Counted from the stretch's first letter, positions 52,429-63,378 are shown. The stretch: DNA of 64,000 bases from Gluconobacter sp. P1C6_b (GCF_018811945.1 NZ_JACRVU010000010.1:1-64000), one strand, 5' to 3'. Program-made: numbers and translations. The notes: a model not told the origin generated them from the letters alone.

Positions 52429-53235
52429 TCAGGCACCATTGCCGCCTTCGGGCAGACGCTCCGGGCGAAAACCCGTTGCAATAACATAAAGCTCGCTGGA
52501 TTCCTTGCGGGATGCAGGGGGTTTGACGTGCTTGACGCTGGAAAACGCCGTTTTCATCAGTGCCAGCATATCCTTTTCCGAGCCTCCCTGGAACACCTTG
52601 GCAATGAAGCTGCCCCCTTCGGCCAAGACCTGAAAGGCAAAATCAAGCGCACCTTCCGCGAGACCCATGATCCGCATATGGTCGGTTGCGGCATGGCCCG
52701 TCGTGTTCGGCGCCATGTCTGACATGACGAGATCGGCAGGGCCCCCCAGCATATCCTTCAGGCGGTCCGGCATCTCGGGATCCGTGAAGTCCCCCTCGAT
52801 GATTTCCGCACCGGCAACAGGATCGACCGGAAGCAGATCCAGCCCCACGACATGCTGCGCGCCACGCTTGACCGCGACCTGCGTCCAACCACCTGGAGCA
52901 GCGCCCAGATCGATGATCCGCGTGCCTTCCCCGATCAGTTTGAAGCGATCGTCGATTTCGATCAGCTTGAAGGCAGCACGCGAACGCCAGCCCTGCTTGC
53001 GGGCGGCTGCGACGTAGGGATCGTTCAGCTGGCGATTGAGCCAGCGCTGCTGGGCCGTGGTGCGTCCACGGGCCGTACGGAGCGATACGGTCTTGTTGCG
53101 GGCTGTGCGAGCAGTTGCGGAATCAAGTGTTGCGTCGTTTTCACCGGGGTTGGAGGCGCTTTTCAGGGCCTTGCCCGGAATACGCTTCGGTCCCGTGTCC
53201 TTGCTGGAACCGGAGCGGGATCTTGGCGGCTTCAT
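52429..53235 (-). CDS. rlmE: 23S rRNA (uridine-2'-O)-methyltransferase RlmE
   Basis: 268 residues. It methylates U2552 of 23S rRNA. The FtsJ core is DPYVAAARKQGWRSRAAFKLIEIDDRF (catalytic Lys), IIDLGAAPGGWTQVA (SAM site), DFTDPE, LVMSDMAPNTTGHAATDH (catalytic Asp) and GGSFIAKVFQG (Lys). A basic, disordered N-terminal extension of about 60 residues precedes it. It overlaps the Ppx/GppA-like gene upstream by 4 bases. Confidence 0.95.
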   Translation of the reverse strand: MKPPRSRSGSSKDTGPKRIPGKALKSASNPGENDATLDSATARTARNKTVSLRTARGRTTAQQRWLNRQLNDPYVAAARKQGWRSRAAFKLIEIDDRFKLIGEGTRIIDLGAAPGGWTQVAVKRGAQHVVGLDLLPVDPVAGAEIIEGDFTDPEMPDRLKDMLGGPADLVMSDMAPNTTGHAATDHMRIMGLAEGALDFAFQVLAEGGSFIAKVFQGGSEKDMLALMKTAFSSVKHVKPPASRKESSELYVIATGFRPERLPEGGNGA

Positions 53236-54353
53236 ATCGTGGCGTATGTCCCGAATGGGCCCCGTGACCGGGGCGTGGCATGGCGACTGGTCGTGCTGCG
53301 CCCCTTGCCGGAACGCTGACCGTGATCGCGGGCCATACGCAGCAACATCCCGTCGCGCAACCCCCGGTCCGCAATCGTTACGTCTTCAACCGGCCACAGA
53401 CGATGGATCGCTTCGAAGATTGCACAGCCCGGCAGAACGAATTTCATGCGCTCTGCCCCCACGCAGGGATGCTCTGCCAGTTCGTCACGATCCAGACGGC
53501 GCAGACTGCCGATGGCGTCCACCATGCTTGGGCCCGGCAGCGTCAGTCCATCAATGGCCGCACGGTTGTAGCGGGGCAGGGAGAGCGCCACCCCGGCGAG
53601 GGTCGTCACGGTTCCGGACGTACCGATCAACCGTGTTTTGCCGAGCGTCACCTCACGCCGGATACGGTGCACGGTCTCGAAGCCTTTCAGGTAGTCCTGA
53701 ACGTGACTGACCATCGTCTCATAAGACGGGCCATGACCTTCACCAAACATTTCCTGAAGGGTAATCACGCCAACGGGGACGCTTGTCGTGCCGATCAGGG
53801 TCTGGGTCTGACGCTCCGGATCGATCCGGACCCAGGCCACTTCGGTGGAACCACCGCCGATATCGAAAAGCACGCCACGATCCGCCTGGACGGGCTTGTG
53901 CTCCGGCTGCCGGAAGAGGGGAGAGCAGCTTTCGAGTGCCAGTTCCGCCTCTTCACGAGCCGTGATGATGTCGATGGTAAGGCCTGTCTCATGCTGTACG
54001 CGCGCAAGGAACTCGCGACCGTTGGCAGCCTGACGGCACGCTTCGGTCGCAACGGCGCGGACATGAACAAGGGGCCACTGCTTCATGCGTTCCGCACAGA
54101 TACGGAGAGCATCGAGCGCGCGCTTCATGGACTCTTCAGCAAGACGGCCACTGGCTCGCAGGCCTTCACCCAGGCGGACTGAGCGGTTGAAGCTGTCCAC
54201 GACACGAAAACCGTTGGGCGTGCCTGCTGCAATCATGAGCCGGCAGTTGTTAGTTCCAAGGTCGATGGCACCAAAGAACGGACCCGTACGTCTTGCAGAC
54301 GCATGCACAGGCGCGGGGCCTGACAGGTTGTGATCCGTTCCATACCTCATCAT
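53232..54353 (-). CDS. Exopolyphosphatase / pppGpp phosphohydrolase family protein
   Basis: 373 residues from ATG 54353 (GGGAG upstream), rather than from an in-frame start at 54428. The actin-like ATPase fold shows FFGAIDLGTNNCRLMIA, VATEACRQAANGREFL, REEAELA, VLFDIGGGSTEVAWVR and IGTSGTVTTLAGVAL. It has only the two N-terminal domains, lacking the HD-like C-terminal part of E. coli Ppx, as usual in alphaproteobacteria. It may hydrolyse polyphosphate or pppGpp. It is coupled to rlmE by the 4-base overlap. Confidence 0.88.
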   Translation of the reverse strand: MMRYGTDHNLSGPAPVHASARRTGPFFGAIDLGTNNCRLMIAAGTPNGFRVVDSFNRSVRLGEGLRASGRLAEESMKRALDALRICAERMKQWPLVHVRAVATEACRQAANGREFLARVQHETGLTIDIITAREEAELALESCSPLFRQPEHKPVQADRGVLFDIGGGSTEVAWVRIDPERQTQTLIGTTSVPVGVITLQEMFGEGHGPSYETMVSHVQDYLKGFETVHRIRREVTLGKTRLIGTSGTVTTLAGVALSLPRYNRAAIDGLTLPGPSMVDAIGSLRRLDRDELAEHPCVGAERMKFVLPGCAIFEAIHRLWPVEDVTIADRGLRDGMLLRMARDHGQRSGKGRSTTSRHATPRSRGPFGTYATI

Positions 54354-54511
54354 GTGTTTCGGCTCCCGCTTGCCCGTGATCTGGGACCTTGGAAAAGCAG
54401 CATGGGGTGCGGGGGACCCTAGTCGCAAGAAAAATATCAGTTTTTCTGAAAAAAATGTCTATCTCCCCCTTGCGCCGTCCCGGGGCGATTGATAAACACC
54501 CTCTCACCGCT

Positions 54512-54585
54512 TGGGAGATAGTTTAGCGGTAGAACTACCGGCTCTGACCCGGTCAGCCCTGGTTCGAATCCAGGTCTCCCAGCCA
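54512..54585 (+). tRNA. tRNA-Gln(CTG)
   Basis: Acceptor stem TGGGAGA/TCTCCCA, D-arm TTTAGCGGTAGAAC, anticodon arm ACCGG-CTCTGAC-CCGGT with anticodon CTG, T-arm CCTGGTTCGAATCCAGG, discriminator G and encoded CCA. The T at position 1 is characteristic of tRNA-Gln. Confidence 0.97.
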
Positions 54586-54720
54586 AGAAATCCTCAGAAA
54601 ATACCGCAAAAAAGAGACTTCCCCTCAGGGGGTAAAGTGCTCTATGAGGACCCGCCAACGGCCGGACGGCCTCTTGGTCTCCGGTTCACACACATCGCGT
54701 CGTCACGACGCATGACGTAA

Positions 54721-56229
<1,509 letters not shown>

Positions 56230-56245
56230 ACGTCCCTGCATCAAA

Positions 56246-56264
56246 GCCTCTCGCATTGAGAGGC
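56246..56264 (+). terminator. Hairpin between guaB and the rsmB-type gene
   Basis: A 7-bp stem GCCTCTC/GAGAGGC with loop GCATT. No T-run follows, so it may be a processing site or partial attenuator. An alternative TTG start of the next gene lies in its loop, which argues for the later ATG. Confidence 0.5.
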
Positions 56265-56285
56265 CAAACGGGCTACGGGGGCGCT

Positions 56286-57665
56286 ATGACCCCCGCAGCC
56301 CGTCTTTCAGGCGCCATCGATCTGCTCTGTGCGATCCAGAACGCGCCCCGCCGTCCAGCCGACGCCACAGCCAACGCCTTTTTCCGCGAGCGCCGTTATA
56401 TCGGTGGTGGTGACCGGCGAGCTATTTCCACAATCGTCTGGGACGTTTTGCGGGGCTGGAGACGGCTGCAATGGCATCTTAAGGATATTTCCGGCGACAT
56501 TTCCCCACGCCTGCTGTGCTCGGCATCGCTTCTCCTTGGTGGGGAAACGATGGAAAACGTCCGCAAGCTGTTCAGTGGCGAGCGCTACGCGCAGAAGCCT
56601 CTGACGTCTCGTGAAGATATGGCGCTTAAGGGTCTGGAAGGAAAAGAACTTTCCACCCAGAAGCAGCCTATCGCGGTGCGGCTTGAATATCCGGACTGGC
56701 TGGACAGTGCGCTTCGGGAAACCTTCGGAAACAGGCTGCCCGACGAAATGGAAGCCATGCTCGGAACGCCGACGCTCGATCTGCGCGTCAATCTGCTGAA
56801 GGGAAGCCGTGAGGCGGCCATCCGCGAGCTTCGACGCGAATCGCTTCAGGCTGAACCAACGAAGCTCTCCCCCTGGGGACTGCGGCTTGACGGGCGCCAG
56901 CCGGTGACCGCGACGCAGGCTTTCAAGGACGGTCTGGTCGAAATCCAGGACGAGGGCAGCCAGCTTGTGGTTGCGGCAGCGGATGCGTGCGGCGAGCATC
57001 GGGTTCTGGATTATTGTGCGGGTGCGGGCGGCAAGACGCTGGCACTGGCAATGACCATGGAAAACCGCGGGCATATCGTGGCCTGCGACGTGCATGAAAA
57101 GCGTCTGGACGGAGCGGTCAAGCGGCTGCGTCGGGCTGGCGTCCATAACGTTGAGCGGCATCTACTGGTGTCGGGTGACAAATGGGCCAAACGTCGGGCT
57201 GGCAGTTTCGATCGGGTGCTGGTCGATGCACCGTGCTCGGGAACCGGAACCTGGCGCCGAAACCCGGATGCACGTCTGCGCCTGACGCCGGAAGATATTC
57301 AGGAGCTGGTCATCAAACAGGCGCAGATCCTTGATCGTGCAGCATCTTTGGTAAAGCCGGGTGGTCGCATGATCTATGCGACCTGCTCGCTTCTGGCCTG
57401 TGAGAACGGACAGCAGATCGATGCCTTTCTCAAGCGCCGCACTGATTTCGTACGTCTGCCGAAAGAACAGATGTCTGAACTTCTGCCGGCCGAATTGCGG
57501 AACAAGGCACAGTTTTCGCTGACGCCGCTGCGGGACGGAACGGATGGTTTCTTTGCCTGCGTGCTGGAGCGGGTCGTGACGGATGTGAAGCCTAAAGAAG
57601 CGACCGGGACGGCTGAAGCTGAAGCCGCTGTTACGACGCCGGTGGCAGAAGGTCCTTCCACATAA
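56286..57665 (+). CDS. RsmB/NOP2-type RNA (cytosine-5) methyltransferase
   Basis: 459 residues from ATG 56286 (GGGGG just upstream). An N-terminal RNA-binding region is followed by the catalytic domain: ILDEGSQ-type VEIQDEGSQLVVAAAD, SAM-binding VLDYCAGAGGKTLALA, DVHEKRLDGAVKRL, and the two cysteines in VDAPCSGTGTWRRNPD and YATCSLLACENGQQ used in m5C methylation. The tail after 440 is Ala/Thr/Glu-rich. Related to RsmB, which methylates 16S rRNA, but the exact target is not certain. Its end overlaps the GNAT gene by 35 bases. Confidence 0.88.
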   Translation: MTPAARLSGAIDLLCAIQNAPRRPADATANAFFRERRYIGGGDRRAISTIVWDVLRGWRRLQWHLKDISGDISPRLLCSASLLLGGETMENVRKLFSGERYAQKPLTSREDMALKGLEGKELSTQKQPIAVRLEYPDWLDSALRETFGNRLPDEMEAMLGTPTLDLRVNLLKGSREAAIRELRRESLQAEPTKLSPWGLRLDGRQPVTATQAFKDGLVEIQDEGSQLVVAAADACGEHRVLDYCAGAGGKTLALAMTMENRGHIVACDVHEKRLDGAVKRLRRAGVHNVERHLLVSGDKWAKRRAGSFDRVLVDAPCSGTGTWRRNPDARLRLTPEDIQELVIKQAQILDRAASLVKPGGRMIYATCSLLACENGQQIDAFLKRRTDFVRLPKEQMSELLPAELRNKAQFSLTPLRDGTDGFFACVLERVVTDVKPKEATGTAEAEAAVTTPVAEGPST

Positions 57666-58155
57666 CAAGCGCGTCCACATAACCCTGGGATGGGTGGTCG
57701 AATGCTCCGGGGAGCGTGCCGATCACCCGAAAGCCCAGTGATTTCCACAGGGCTATGGCACGCTGATTCGTGCTGACGACGAAATTGAACTGCATGGCGC
57801 GGAAGCCGAGTTTAGTAGCTTCCGCCAGAGCATGTTCAGCCATGAGGCGGCCCGCGCCAAATCCGGACCGGGCGACGAAACCGGCATTGGCGATATGCGC
57901 GCCACCGCCTTTCTGATTGGCCTGAAGATAGAATGTCCCGACGATCTCATGGTCACGGGTCTGCGCGACATAGACGCGATGCTCCACATCCATCCAGTAG
58001 GCCAGCGCCTGCTGCCGTCCCCAGTGACGGGGCAGCGCGTAGGTTTCGGCCTTGCGCAGGACAGGGGACAGAAGCCGCCAGATTCCTTCACGGTCCAGTG
58101 ACTGGGCGGGACGGATCAGAAGATCCGTATTGGGCTGGCATGGCGGAAGCGTCAT
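57631..58155 (-). CDS. GNAT-family N-acetyltransferase
   Basis: 174 residues. The acetyl-CoA domain includes VYVAQTRDHEIVGTFYLQANQKGGGAHIANAGFVARSGFGAGRLMAEHALAEA and the final NFVVSTNQRAIALWKSLGFRVIGTLPGAF with the usual N..A..LW..LGF pattern. The acceptor is unknown. Convergent with and overlapping the methyltransferase gene at the 3' ends. Confidence 0.85.
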   Translation of the reverse strand: MTLPPCQPNTDLLIRPAQSLDREGIWRLLSPVLRKAETYALPRHWGRQQALAYWMDVEHRVYVAQTRDHEIVGTFYLQANQKGGGAHIANAGFVARSGFGAGRLMAEHALAEATKLGFRAMQFNFVVSTNQRAIALWKSLGFRVIGTLPGAFDHPSQGYVDALVMWKDLLPPAS

Positions 58156-58247
58156 AACGGAACATTATTCCATATTTTAGGTGCATTGGCTGATCCGGGA
58201 TATGATACCGCTTCGTATCCATAACGCGGAGCCCGTCCCGAACATCC

Positions 58248-60050
58248 ATGCAATATGACATTCTTATCGGCATTGCCTCGACTTTCGGAGCGGGGATGCT
58301 GGCCCAGTGGGTCGCCTGGCGATTCCGGCTTCCGGCTATTGTCCTTCTGTTTTCGCTTGGTCTGATCTTCGGGCCCGGGCTAGGCATTCTTCATCCATCG
58401 GAGACGATGGGGTGGATGTTCCGGCCTCTCGTGTCGCTGCTCGTGGCACTCGTGGTGTTCGAAGGCGGCATGGCGCTGGATTTCCGCCAACTGCGCGAAG
58501 CCGGGGAAGGCGTTGCACGCCTGACGATGCTTGCGCTGCCGATCAACTGGGTTCTGGGCTCTCTGGCGGCGCATTATGTGGCCCATCTGGAGTGGGGCAC
58601 ATCCATGCTGTTCGGGGCGATCGTCGTCGTGACGGGACCGACGGTGGTTCTGCCGCTGCTGCGCAGTGCCAAGCTTCAGCCGCGTGTGGCGGCATTCCTG
58701 CGATGGGAAGCCATCGTCAACGATCCTCTGGGCGCGATTCTGGCAGCTGTCGTCCTGCAGCTCATGATGCTGCATGTGGACGTTCATGCGGATGTATTCT
58801 TCACGCATACGCTGCCGGATCTGCTGGGAGCGATTGCGGTCTCGCTGTCTGCGGGAATCCTGCCAGCCTATCTGATCCGTTATCTCTTTACGCGCGATCT
58901 GATGCCGGAAATCCTCAAGACCCCGATGCTGATCTCGATGGCGCTGGTGATCTTCTCCCTGTGCAATCTAGAGATGGGTGGCGCGGGGCTGATGGCGGTC
59001 ACCATCTTCGGCATGGCGCTGGCGAATCTCCAGATCCCCGGTGTCACGGAACTGCGGCGCATGAAGGAATCGCTCGTGGTTCTGGTCGTGTCGGTGCTGT
59101 TCATCATGCTGACAGCGGATCTGCACCGCGACGTTCTGGCCCGGCTTTCCATTCCGATTTTTGCGCTGACGGTCGTGGTCCTGTTCGTTGTGCGGCCACT
59201 GGGCATTTTTCTGTCCACCCTGGGGACGAGCATGCCCTGGAAGGAAAAGCTGTTCGTTGGCTGGATCGCGCCGCGCGGTATCGTGGCGGCCGCTGTGGCC
59301 GGCGAGGCAGGAATCAGCCTCAAGGAAGCGGGGTATCAGTCCGCCGATCTTATCATGCCGGCGGTGTTCGCCGTGATCGCAGTTACGATGATCCTGCATG
59401 GATTTTCGCTCGGGCCGATCGCGCGGCTGCTGAAGCTCACGCTGTCCAACGATCCGGCAATTGCGCTTCTGGGAGCAAGCCCCTGGTCCATCAATTTTGC
59501 GTCCTGCCTGCGCAGGGCCGGGGTGCCAGTGCTTCTAGTGGACAACCGCTCCAGTGCACTCATGCCCGCGACACGTCAGGATATTCCTGTCCTGCGGGCG
59601 GAACTCCTGTCCCAGCACGGGCAGGAATCCCTTGAAGAACGGCCTGCGGACTATCTGATCGCGACGACGGGTGACGGTATCTATAACGGGATGGTGTGTG
59701 GACATCTGGCGCCGACCATGGGGCGGCAACGCGTCTATCAGATCAGCCCTGGCGTGGCGCGGCTGGATTTCTATCATGGCCTGTCACGCGATGCGCGGGG
59801 CAAGGTTCTGGGTGAACCCGCCTGGAATTATACCCTGTTCGATACGCTGTTCGAACAGGGCTGGCGGTTCGTGGCAGTGGAAGCCACGGAAGAAAGCGCG
59901 CCGACTTTCGGGACGGACGAAAACAGGCTCGACATCCTCGTGGTGCGCCGGGACGGGGGCATCCTGATCCGGTCGGCCGAGGACAATGACAAAGCCGTGC
60001 CCCAGCCGGGGGATTACATGGTCTCTATGGTCCCACCGGCGGCAGAATAA
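58248..60050 (+). CDS. CPA1-type cation:proton antiporter with C-terminal RCK-like domain
   Basis: 600 residues. The first 400 form about twelve membrane segments: LPAIVLLFSLGLIFGPGLGIL, VVFEGGMALDF, GAIVVVTGPTVVLPLL, the ion-site region WEAIVNDPLGAILA (N-D motif) and GWIAPRGIVAAAVAGE. From about 405 a soluble region with a Rossmann-like start (AIALLGASPWSINFASCLRRAGVPVLLVDNRS) resembles a TrkA/RCK regulatory domain. It exchanges Na+ or K+ for protons at the inner membrane, useful under acid stress. The cation is not determined. Confidence 0.85.
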   Translation: MQYDILIGIASTFGAGMLAQWVAWRFRLPAIVLLFSLGLIFGPGLGILHPSETMGWMFRPLVSLLVALVVFEGGMALDFRQLREAGEGVARLTMLALPINWVLGSLAAHYVAHLEWGTSMLFGAIVVVTGPTVVLPLLRSAKLQPRVAAFLRWEAIVNDPLGAILAAVVLQLMMLHVDVHADVFFTHTLPDLLGAIAVSLSAGILPAYLIRYLFTRDLMPEILKTPMLISMALVIFSLCNLEMGGAGLMAVTIFGMALANLQIPGVTELRRMKESLVVLVVSVLFIMLTADLHRDVLARLSIPIFALTVVVLFVVRPLGIFLSTLGTSMPWKEKLFVGWIAPRGIVAAAVAGEAGISLKEAGYQSADLIMPAVFAVIAVTMILHGFSLGPIARLLKLTLSNDPAIALLGASPWSINFASCLRRAGVPVLLVDNRSSALMPATRQDIPVLRAELLSQHGQESLEERPADYLIATTGDGIYNGMVCGHLAPTMGRQRVYQISPGVARLDFYHGLSRDARGKVLGEPAWNYTLFDTLFEQGWRFVAVEATEESAPTFGTDENRLDILVVRRDGGILIRSAEDNDKAVPQPGDYMVSMVPPAAE

Positions 60051-60057
60051 GAGCAGC

Positions 60058-60570
60058 TCAGGACGGTTTTTCCACGGTGATGTGGGAGAGGCCGTCCCGC
60101 AGGAGCGCGCGGAGTTCCTTTTCCTCTACGGCAATGCAGCCTTCCGTGTAACCGCTGGCGGGCGGAAGGTGCAGGAAAATGGCGGAGCCGCGTCCCGAAT
60201 CGGCTGGCGCGTCGTTCCAGCCCATCACAATACAGAGATCGTAAACATGGTCCTCGCGCCAGAGAGTCTCGCAGGAAGCGGGGTGGGGCAAAGAGACGGC
60301 GCGGTTGTAGTCAGGATGGGCCGGATCATCGCACCAGCCGTCATTGGGAGCGATCGGCTCAACAGGCAGTTCTGCACCGCAAACGGGGCGGGATGTCCGG
60401 TCTGCGCGATAGAGGACACGCCGGATCGGCAGTTCCCCCACGGGGGTGCACAGATCGCCCTCGACCTTGTCAAGAGACAGACCGCGCCGACCCGTCAAGG
60501 CCGGAACGATTTTGCCCTGGAAGTGAAGAAAAGCGCGGTCTCCAGCGGTTTTCAAAATAGCTTTAGTCAT
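60058..60570 (-). CDS. YkuD-type L,D-transpeptidase-fold protein without signal peptide
   Basis: 170 residues from ATG 60570 (AAGGAAA upstream); an earlier start at 60621 lacks one. The catalytic region is FLHLPPASGYTEGCIAVEEKEL with His134 and Cys145, matching the HxxxxxxTxGCxxV/I signature of YkuD enzymes. DLCIVMGWNDAP and GELPIRRVLYR precede it. No signal peptide or membrane segment is seen, as in the COG3786 branch whose role is unclear. Either it is exported by another route or it acts in the cytoplasm. Confidence 0.75.
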   Translation of the reverse strand: MTKAILKTAGDRAFLHFQGKIVPALTGRRGLSLDKVEGDLCTPVGELPIRRVLYRADRTSRPVCGAELPVEPIAPNDGWCDDPAHPDYNRAVSLPHPASCETLWREDHVYDLCIVMGWNDAPADSGRGSAIFLHLPPASGYTEGCIAVEEKELRALLRDGLSHITVEKPS

Positions 60571-60733
60571 AATGCTGTTTCCTTTTCCGGCTGTACTTGC
60601 CATAGTCTGCCCCGAGAGCACGCTGCTTTCTTCACCCCGTAGCGGGAATGGTAAGTCCAGATGCGCGAGTTACGAACGCCGATCTCTGCGGATGTGACTT
60701 TTCTTCCGTCGCGATAGAACGAGACAGGTTATT

Positions 60734-61468
60734 ATGGCAGGTCCACGCCCCATTCTGGTTGTTGACGATGATGATACGCTGCGTCGTCTTCTGGCGGAGC
60801 AGCTTCAGCACGGTGGCGAACTGGAAGCCGTTGAGGCGACCTCCGTTGCCGCGGCGCGCGAACTTCTCGCCAAGCCTGGCGCCCGTTACGACGCCATGCT
60901 GCTGGATATCACTCTCCCCGATGGTGACGGGCGCGATTTCTGCGCTGAACTGCGACGCGAAGGCGTCCGCATGCCGATCATTATCCTGACCGGCTCCGAT
61001 GACGAGCATGATGTTGTGCGCGGTCTGGATGCAGGGGCCAACGATTACGTTGCCAAGCCTTTCCGGATCGGTGAGCTTCTCGCCCGTCTGCGCGCCCAGC
61101 TGCGGATTTTCGAGAACAGCGAGGACGCCGTCTTCGAGATTGGTCCGTATGCCTTCCGTCCGTCCGCCAAGCTGCTGGTCGAAACCGCCCGCAACCGCCG
61201 GATCCGTCTGACGGAGAAGGAAGCGGCAATCCTGAAATATCTTTACCGCGCAGGTCAGCGTCCGGTGGCCCGTCAGGTTCTCCTGAACGAGGTGTGGGGC
61301 TACAATGCCGCCGTCACCACCCACACACTTGAGACGCATATCTACCGTCTGCGTCAGAAGATCGAGCCCGATCCGGCTCGCACGTCGCTGCTGATTACGG
61401 AAGGGGGCGGCTATCGTCTCGATCCGGAAGGCCGTGGTGTCATCAGCTCCGACAGCCTGTCAGCCTGA
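60734..61468 (+). CDS. OmpR-family response regulator (orphan)
   Basis: 244 residues. The receiver domain has VVDDDDTL, phosphoacceptor Asp58 in LLDITLPDGDG, conserved Thr in ILTGSDDEH, and Lys in YVAKPFRIGELL. The C-terminal winged helix is RIRLTEKEAAILKYLYRAGQRPVARQVLLNEVWGYNAAVTTHTLETHIYRLRQKIEPDP. It binds DNA as a dimer when phosphorylated. No histidine kinase is adjacent. Similar orphan regulators such as CenR control cell-envelope genes in other alphaproteobacteria, but orthology is not established. Confidence 0.88.
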   Translation: MAGPRPILVVDDDDTLRRLLAEQLQHGGELEAVEATSVAAARELLAKPGARYDAMLLDITLPDGDGRDFCAELRREGVRMPIIILTGSDDEHDVVRGLDAGANDYVAKPFRIGELLARLRAQLRIFENSEDAVFEIGPYAFRPSAKLLVETARNRRIRLTEKEAAILKYLYRAGQRPVARQVLLNEVWGYNAAVTTHTLETHIYRLRQKIEPDPARTSLLITEGGGYRLDPEGRGVISSDSLSA

Positions 61469-61478
61469 AGGCTGACAG
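61457..61478 (+). terminator. Hairpin over the response-regulator stop codon
   Basis: A 9-bp perfect stem CTGTCAGCC/GGCTGACAG with loop TGAA, in which the stop codon lies. There is no T-run. It separates two convergent genes. Confidence 0.5.
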
Positions 61479-61491
61479 GGCGGGTGACGGG

Positions 61492-62289
61492 TCAGGCCGG
61501 ATCGAAATCCAGCACGACCGGGACGTGATCGGAGGGACTGGCCCAGTCCCGCACGTCCTGAAGAACCCGGACATTACGCAGGCCCGGCATCAGATCGGGC
61601 GTCATCCAGACATGATCCAGCCGCCGTCCACGGTTGGACTTCTTCCAGTCCCTGTTGCGGTATGACCACCACGTATAGAGCTTTTCGGACTCCGGCGTGA
61701 TCGTCCGCATGGCATCCTGAAAACCTGTTGCCATCCACGCCTTGAGACGTTCGATCTCGGGTGGCGTGTGGCTGACGATTTTCAGAAGCTGCTTGTGACT
61801 CCAGACGTCATGCTCCAGCGGCGCGATATTGAGATCGCCGACCAGAATGCTACGGGCAGGCGGAGTGCTGGTGAACCAGCTGGTTGCTTCGTCCACGAAC
61901 GCCAGCTTATGGGCGAATTTTTCGTTTTCCTCCGGATCCGGGATGTCCCCGCCAGCTGGCACGTAGAAATCGTGCAGCAAAATTGGGCCGGCCGGCGTCG
62001 CAATGCTGGCTGCCACATGTCGGCAATCGGAGCGGGTGCACCAGTCAGGCGTGCCCGCCACGCTTTGCAACGGATGGCGCGACAGGATCGCCACGCCGTT
62101 ATAGCCTTTCATGCCTTTATAGATCTGATGGGGCAGTCCCATTTCGGCCAGGACCTGAGCAGGGAAGAGGGGATCCGGGACTTTCGTTTCCTGTAGACAG
62201 ACGATATCCGGGTTTTCCTGTTCGACGATCTGCTTCAGCAGAGGCAGTCTGAGTCGAAGGGAATTGATGTTCCATGTGATGAGACGCAT
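61492..62289 (-). CDS. xth: Exodeoxyribonuclease III
   Basis: 265 residues from ATG 62289 (MRLITWNINSLRLRLPL). AP endonuclease and 3'-5' exonuclease in base-excision repair. Key residues: Asn in WNINS, Glu in CLQETKV, DFYVPAGG (Asp/Tyr), LVGDLNIAP (Asp, Asn), and the C-terminal SDHVPVV (Asp-His). RNRDWKKSNRGRRLDHVW is a conserved binding loop. The upstream extension to 62340 has no start support. Confidence 0.95.
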   Translation of the reverse strand: MRLITWNINSLRLRLPLLKQIVEQENPDIVCLQETKVPDPLFPAQVLAEMGLPHQIYKGMKGYNGVAILSRHPLQSVAGTPDWCTRSDCRHVAASIATPAGPILLHDFYVPAGGDIPDPEENEKFAHKLAFVDEATSWFTSTPPARSILVGDLNIAPLEHDVWSHKQLLKIVSHTPPEIERLKAWMATGFQDAMRTITPESEKLYTWWSYRNRDWKKSNRGRRLDHVWMTPDLMPGLRNVRVLQDVRDWASPSDHVPVVLDFDPA

Positions 62290-62370
62290 GCAAACTGGAT
62301 CGACCGGATCGGTCGTTTTGACAAGCGCCCTCTTGCACACAAGGCGTTCCCGTCCGATCTAGAACGGACC

Positions 62371-63378
62371 ATGACTGATCTGCACGACACACTCCTGACG
62401 CTTGATTCCCATATCGATATTCCCTGGCCGGACCGGCAGGACGCCTGGGCAGAAGAAACACCCAGACAGGTGAATGTCCCCAAGACTCGCAAGGGTGGCC
62501 TGCGGGCCGTGTGTCTGGCCGCGTATATTCCACAGGGCCCCCGTGACGAAGCAGGACATGCTGAAGGCTGGGAGAGGGTTCAGGGCATGCTTGACGTGAT
62601 TGCCGGACTTGAAGGACGGCAAGGCGATCAGGGCGCACGTGTCTGCCGCACAGCTGCGGATGTGCGGGCCGCCTACAAGGCAGGTGAGCTCGCCGTCATT
62701 CCGGCGATCGAGAACGGGCACGGTCTGGGTGGGCGCCCGGAACGTATTGCTGAACTCGCACGTCGGTATGGCGTGCGCTACATGACCTTGACCCATAACG
62801 GGCATAATGCGCTCGCGGATGCGGCCATTCCGCGCAAGGATCTTGCCGATAACGAGACGCTTCATGGCGGACTGTCGGATCTGGGACGTGAGACGATCGC
62901 GAAGATGAACCGCTCAGGTGTTCTGGTCGATGTGTCGCATGCTGCGAAGTCGACCATGATGCAGGCCACCGAAGTCTCGATCACGCCGGTTTTCGCCAGC
63001 CATTCCTGTGCCCGCGCCCTGTGCGATCATCCGCGCAATCTGGATGACGAGCAGCTTGACCGCCTGAAAGAGACGGGCGGGCTGATCCAGGTGACGGCCA
63101 TGGGATCGTTCCTGAAAAAAGGCGGGGGCGGCACTGTCGAGGATCTGGTGCGACATGTCTCGTACATCGCGGATCGGATCGGGGTAGAGCATGTGGGCAT
63201 TTCGTCCGATTTCGATGGCGGGGGCGGTATTCCGGGCTGGAAGGACGCAACCGAGACCGCGAACGTGACCCAGGCCCTCCAGGCGGCTGGATTCAGCGAC
63301 ACGGATATTTCTTCCATCTGGGGTGGTAACATGCTGCGTCTTCTGGAGACGGCCGAACGGGCTGCAGAGAAGGTCTGA
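62371..63378 (+). CDS. M19 membrane-dipeptidase family protein
   Basis: 335 residues. Related to renal dipeptidase: metal ligands in LDSHIDIPW (His, Asp), IPAIENGHGLGG (bridging Glu), LVDVSHAAKSTMMQ (His), FASHSCARALCDHPRNLDDEQLD (His) and HVGISSDFDGGGGIPGW (Asp). It hydrolyses dipeptides, probably in the cytoplasm, since no signal peptide is seen. Divergent from xth. Confidence 0.9.
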   Translation: MTDLHDTLLTLDSHIDIPWPDRQDAWAEETPRQVNVPKTRKGGLRAVCLAAYIPQGPRDEAGHAEGWERVQGMLDVIAGLEGRQGDQGARVCRTAADVRAAYKAGELAVIPAIENGHGLGGRPERIAELARRYGVRYMTLTHNGHNALADAAIPRKDLADNETLHGGLSDLGRETIAKMNRSGVLVDVSHAAKSTMMQATEVSITPVFASHSCARALCDHPRNLDDEQLDRLKETGGLIQVTAMGSFLKKGGGGTVEDLVRHVSYIADRIGVEHVGISSDFDGGGGIPGWKDATETANVTQALQAAGFSDTDISSIWGGNMLRLLETAERAAEKV

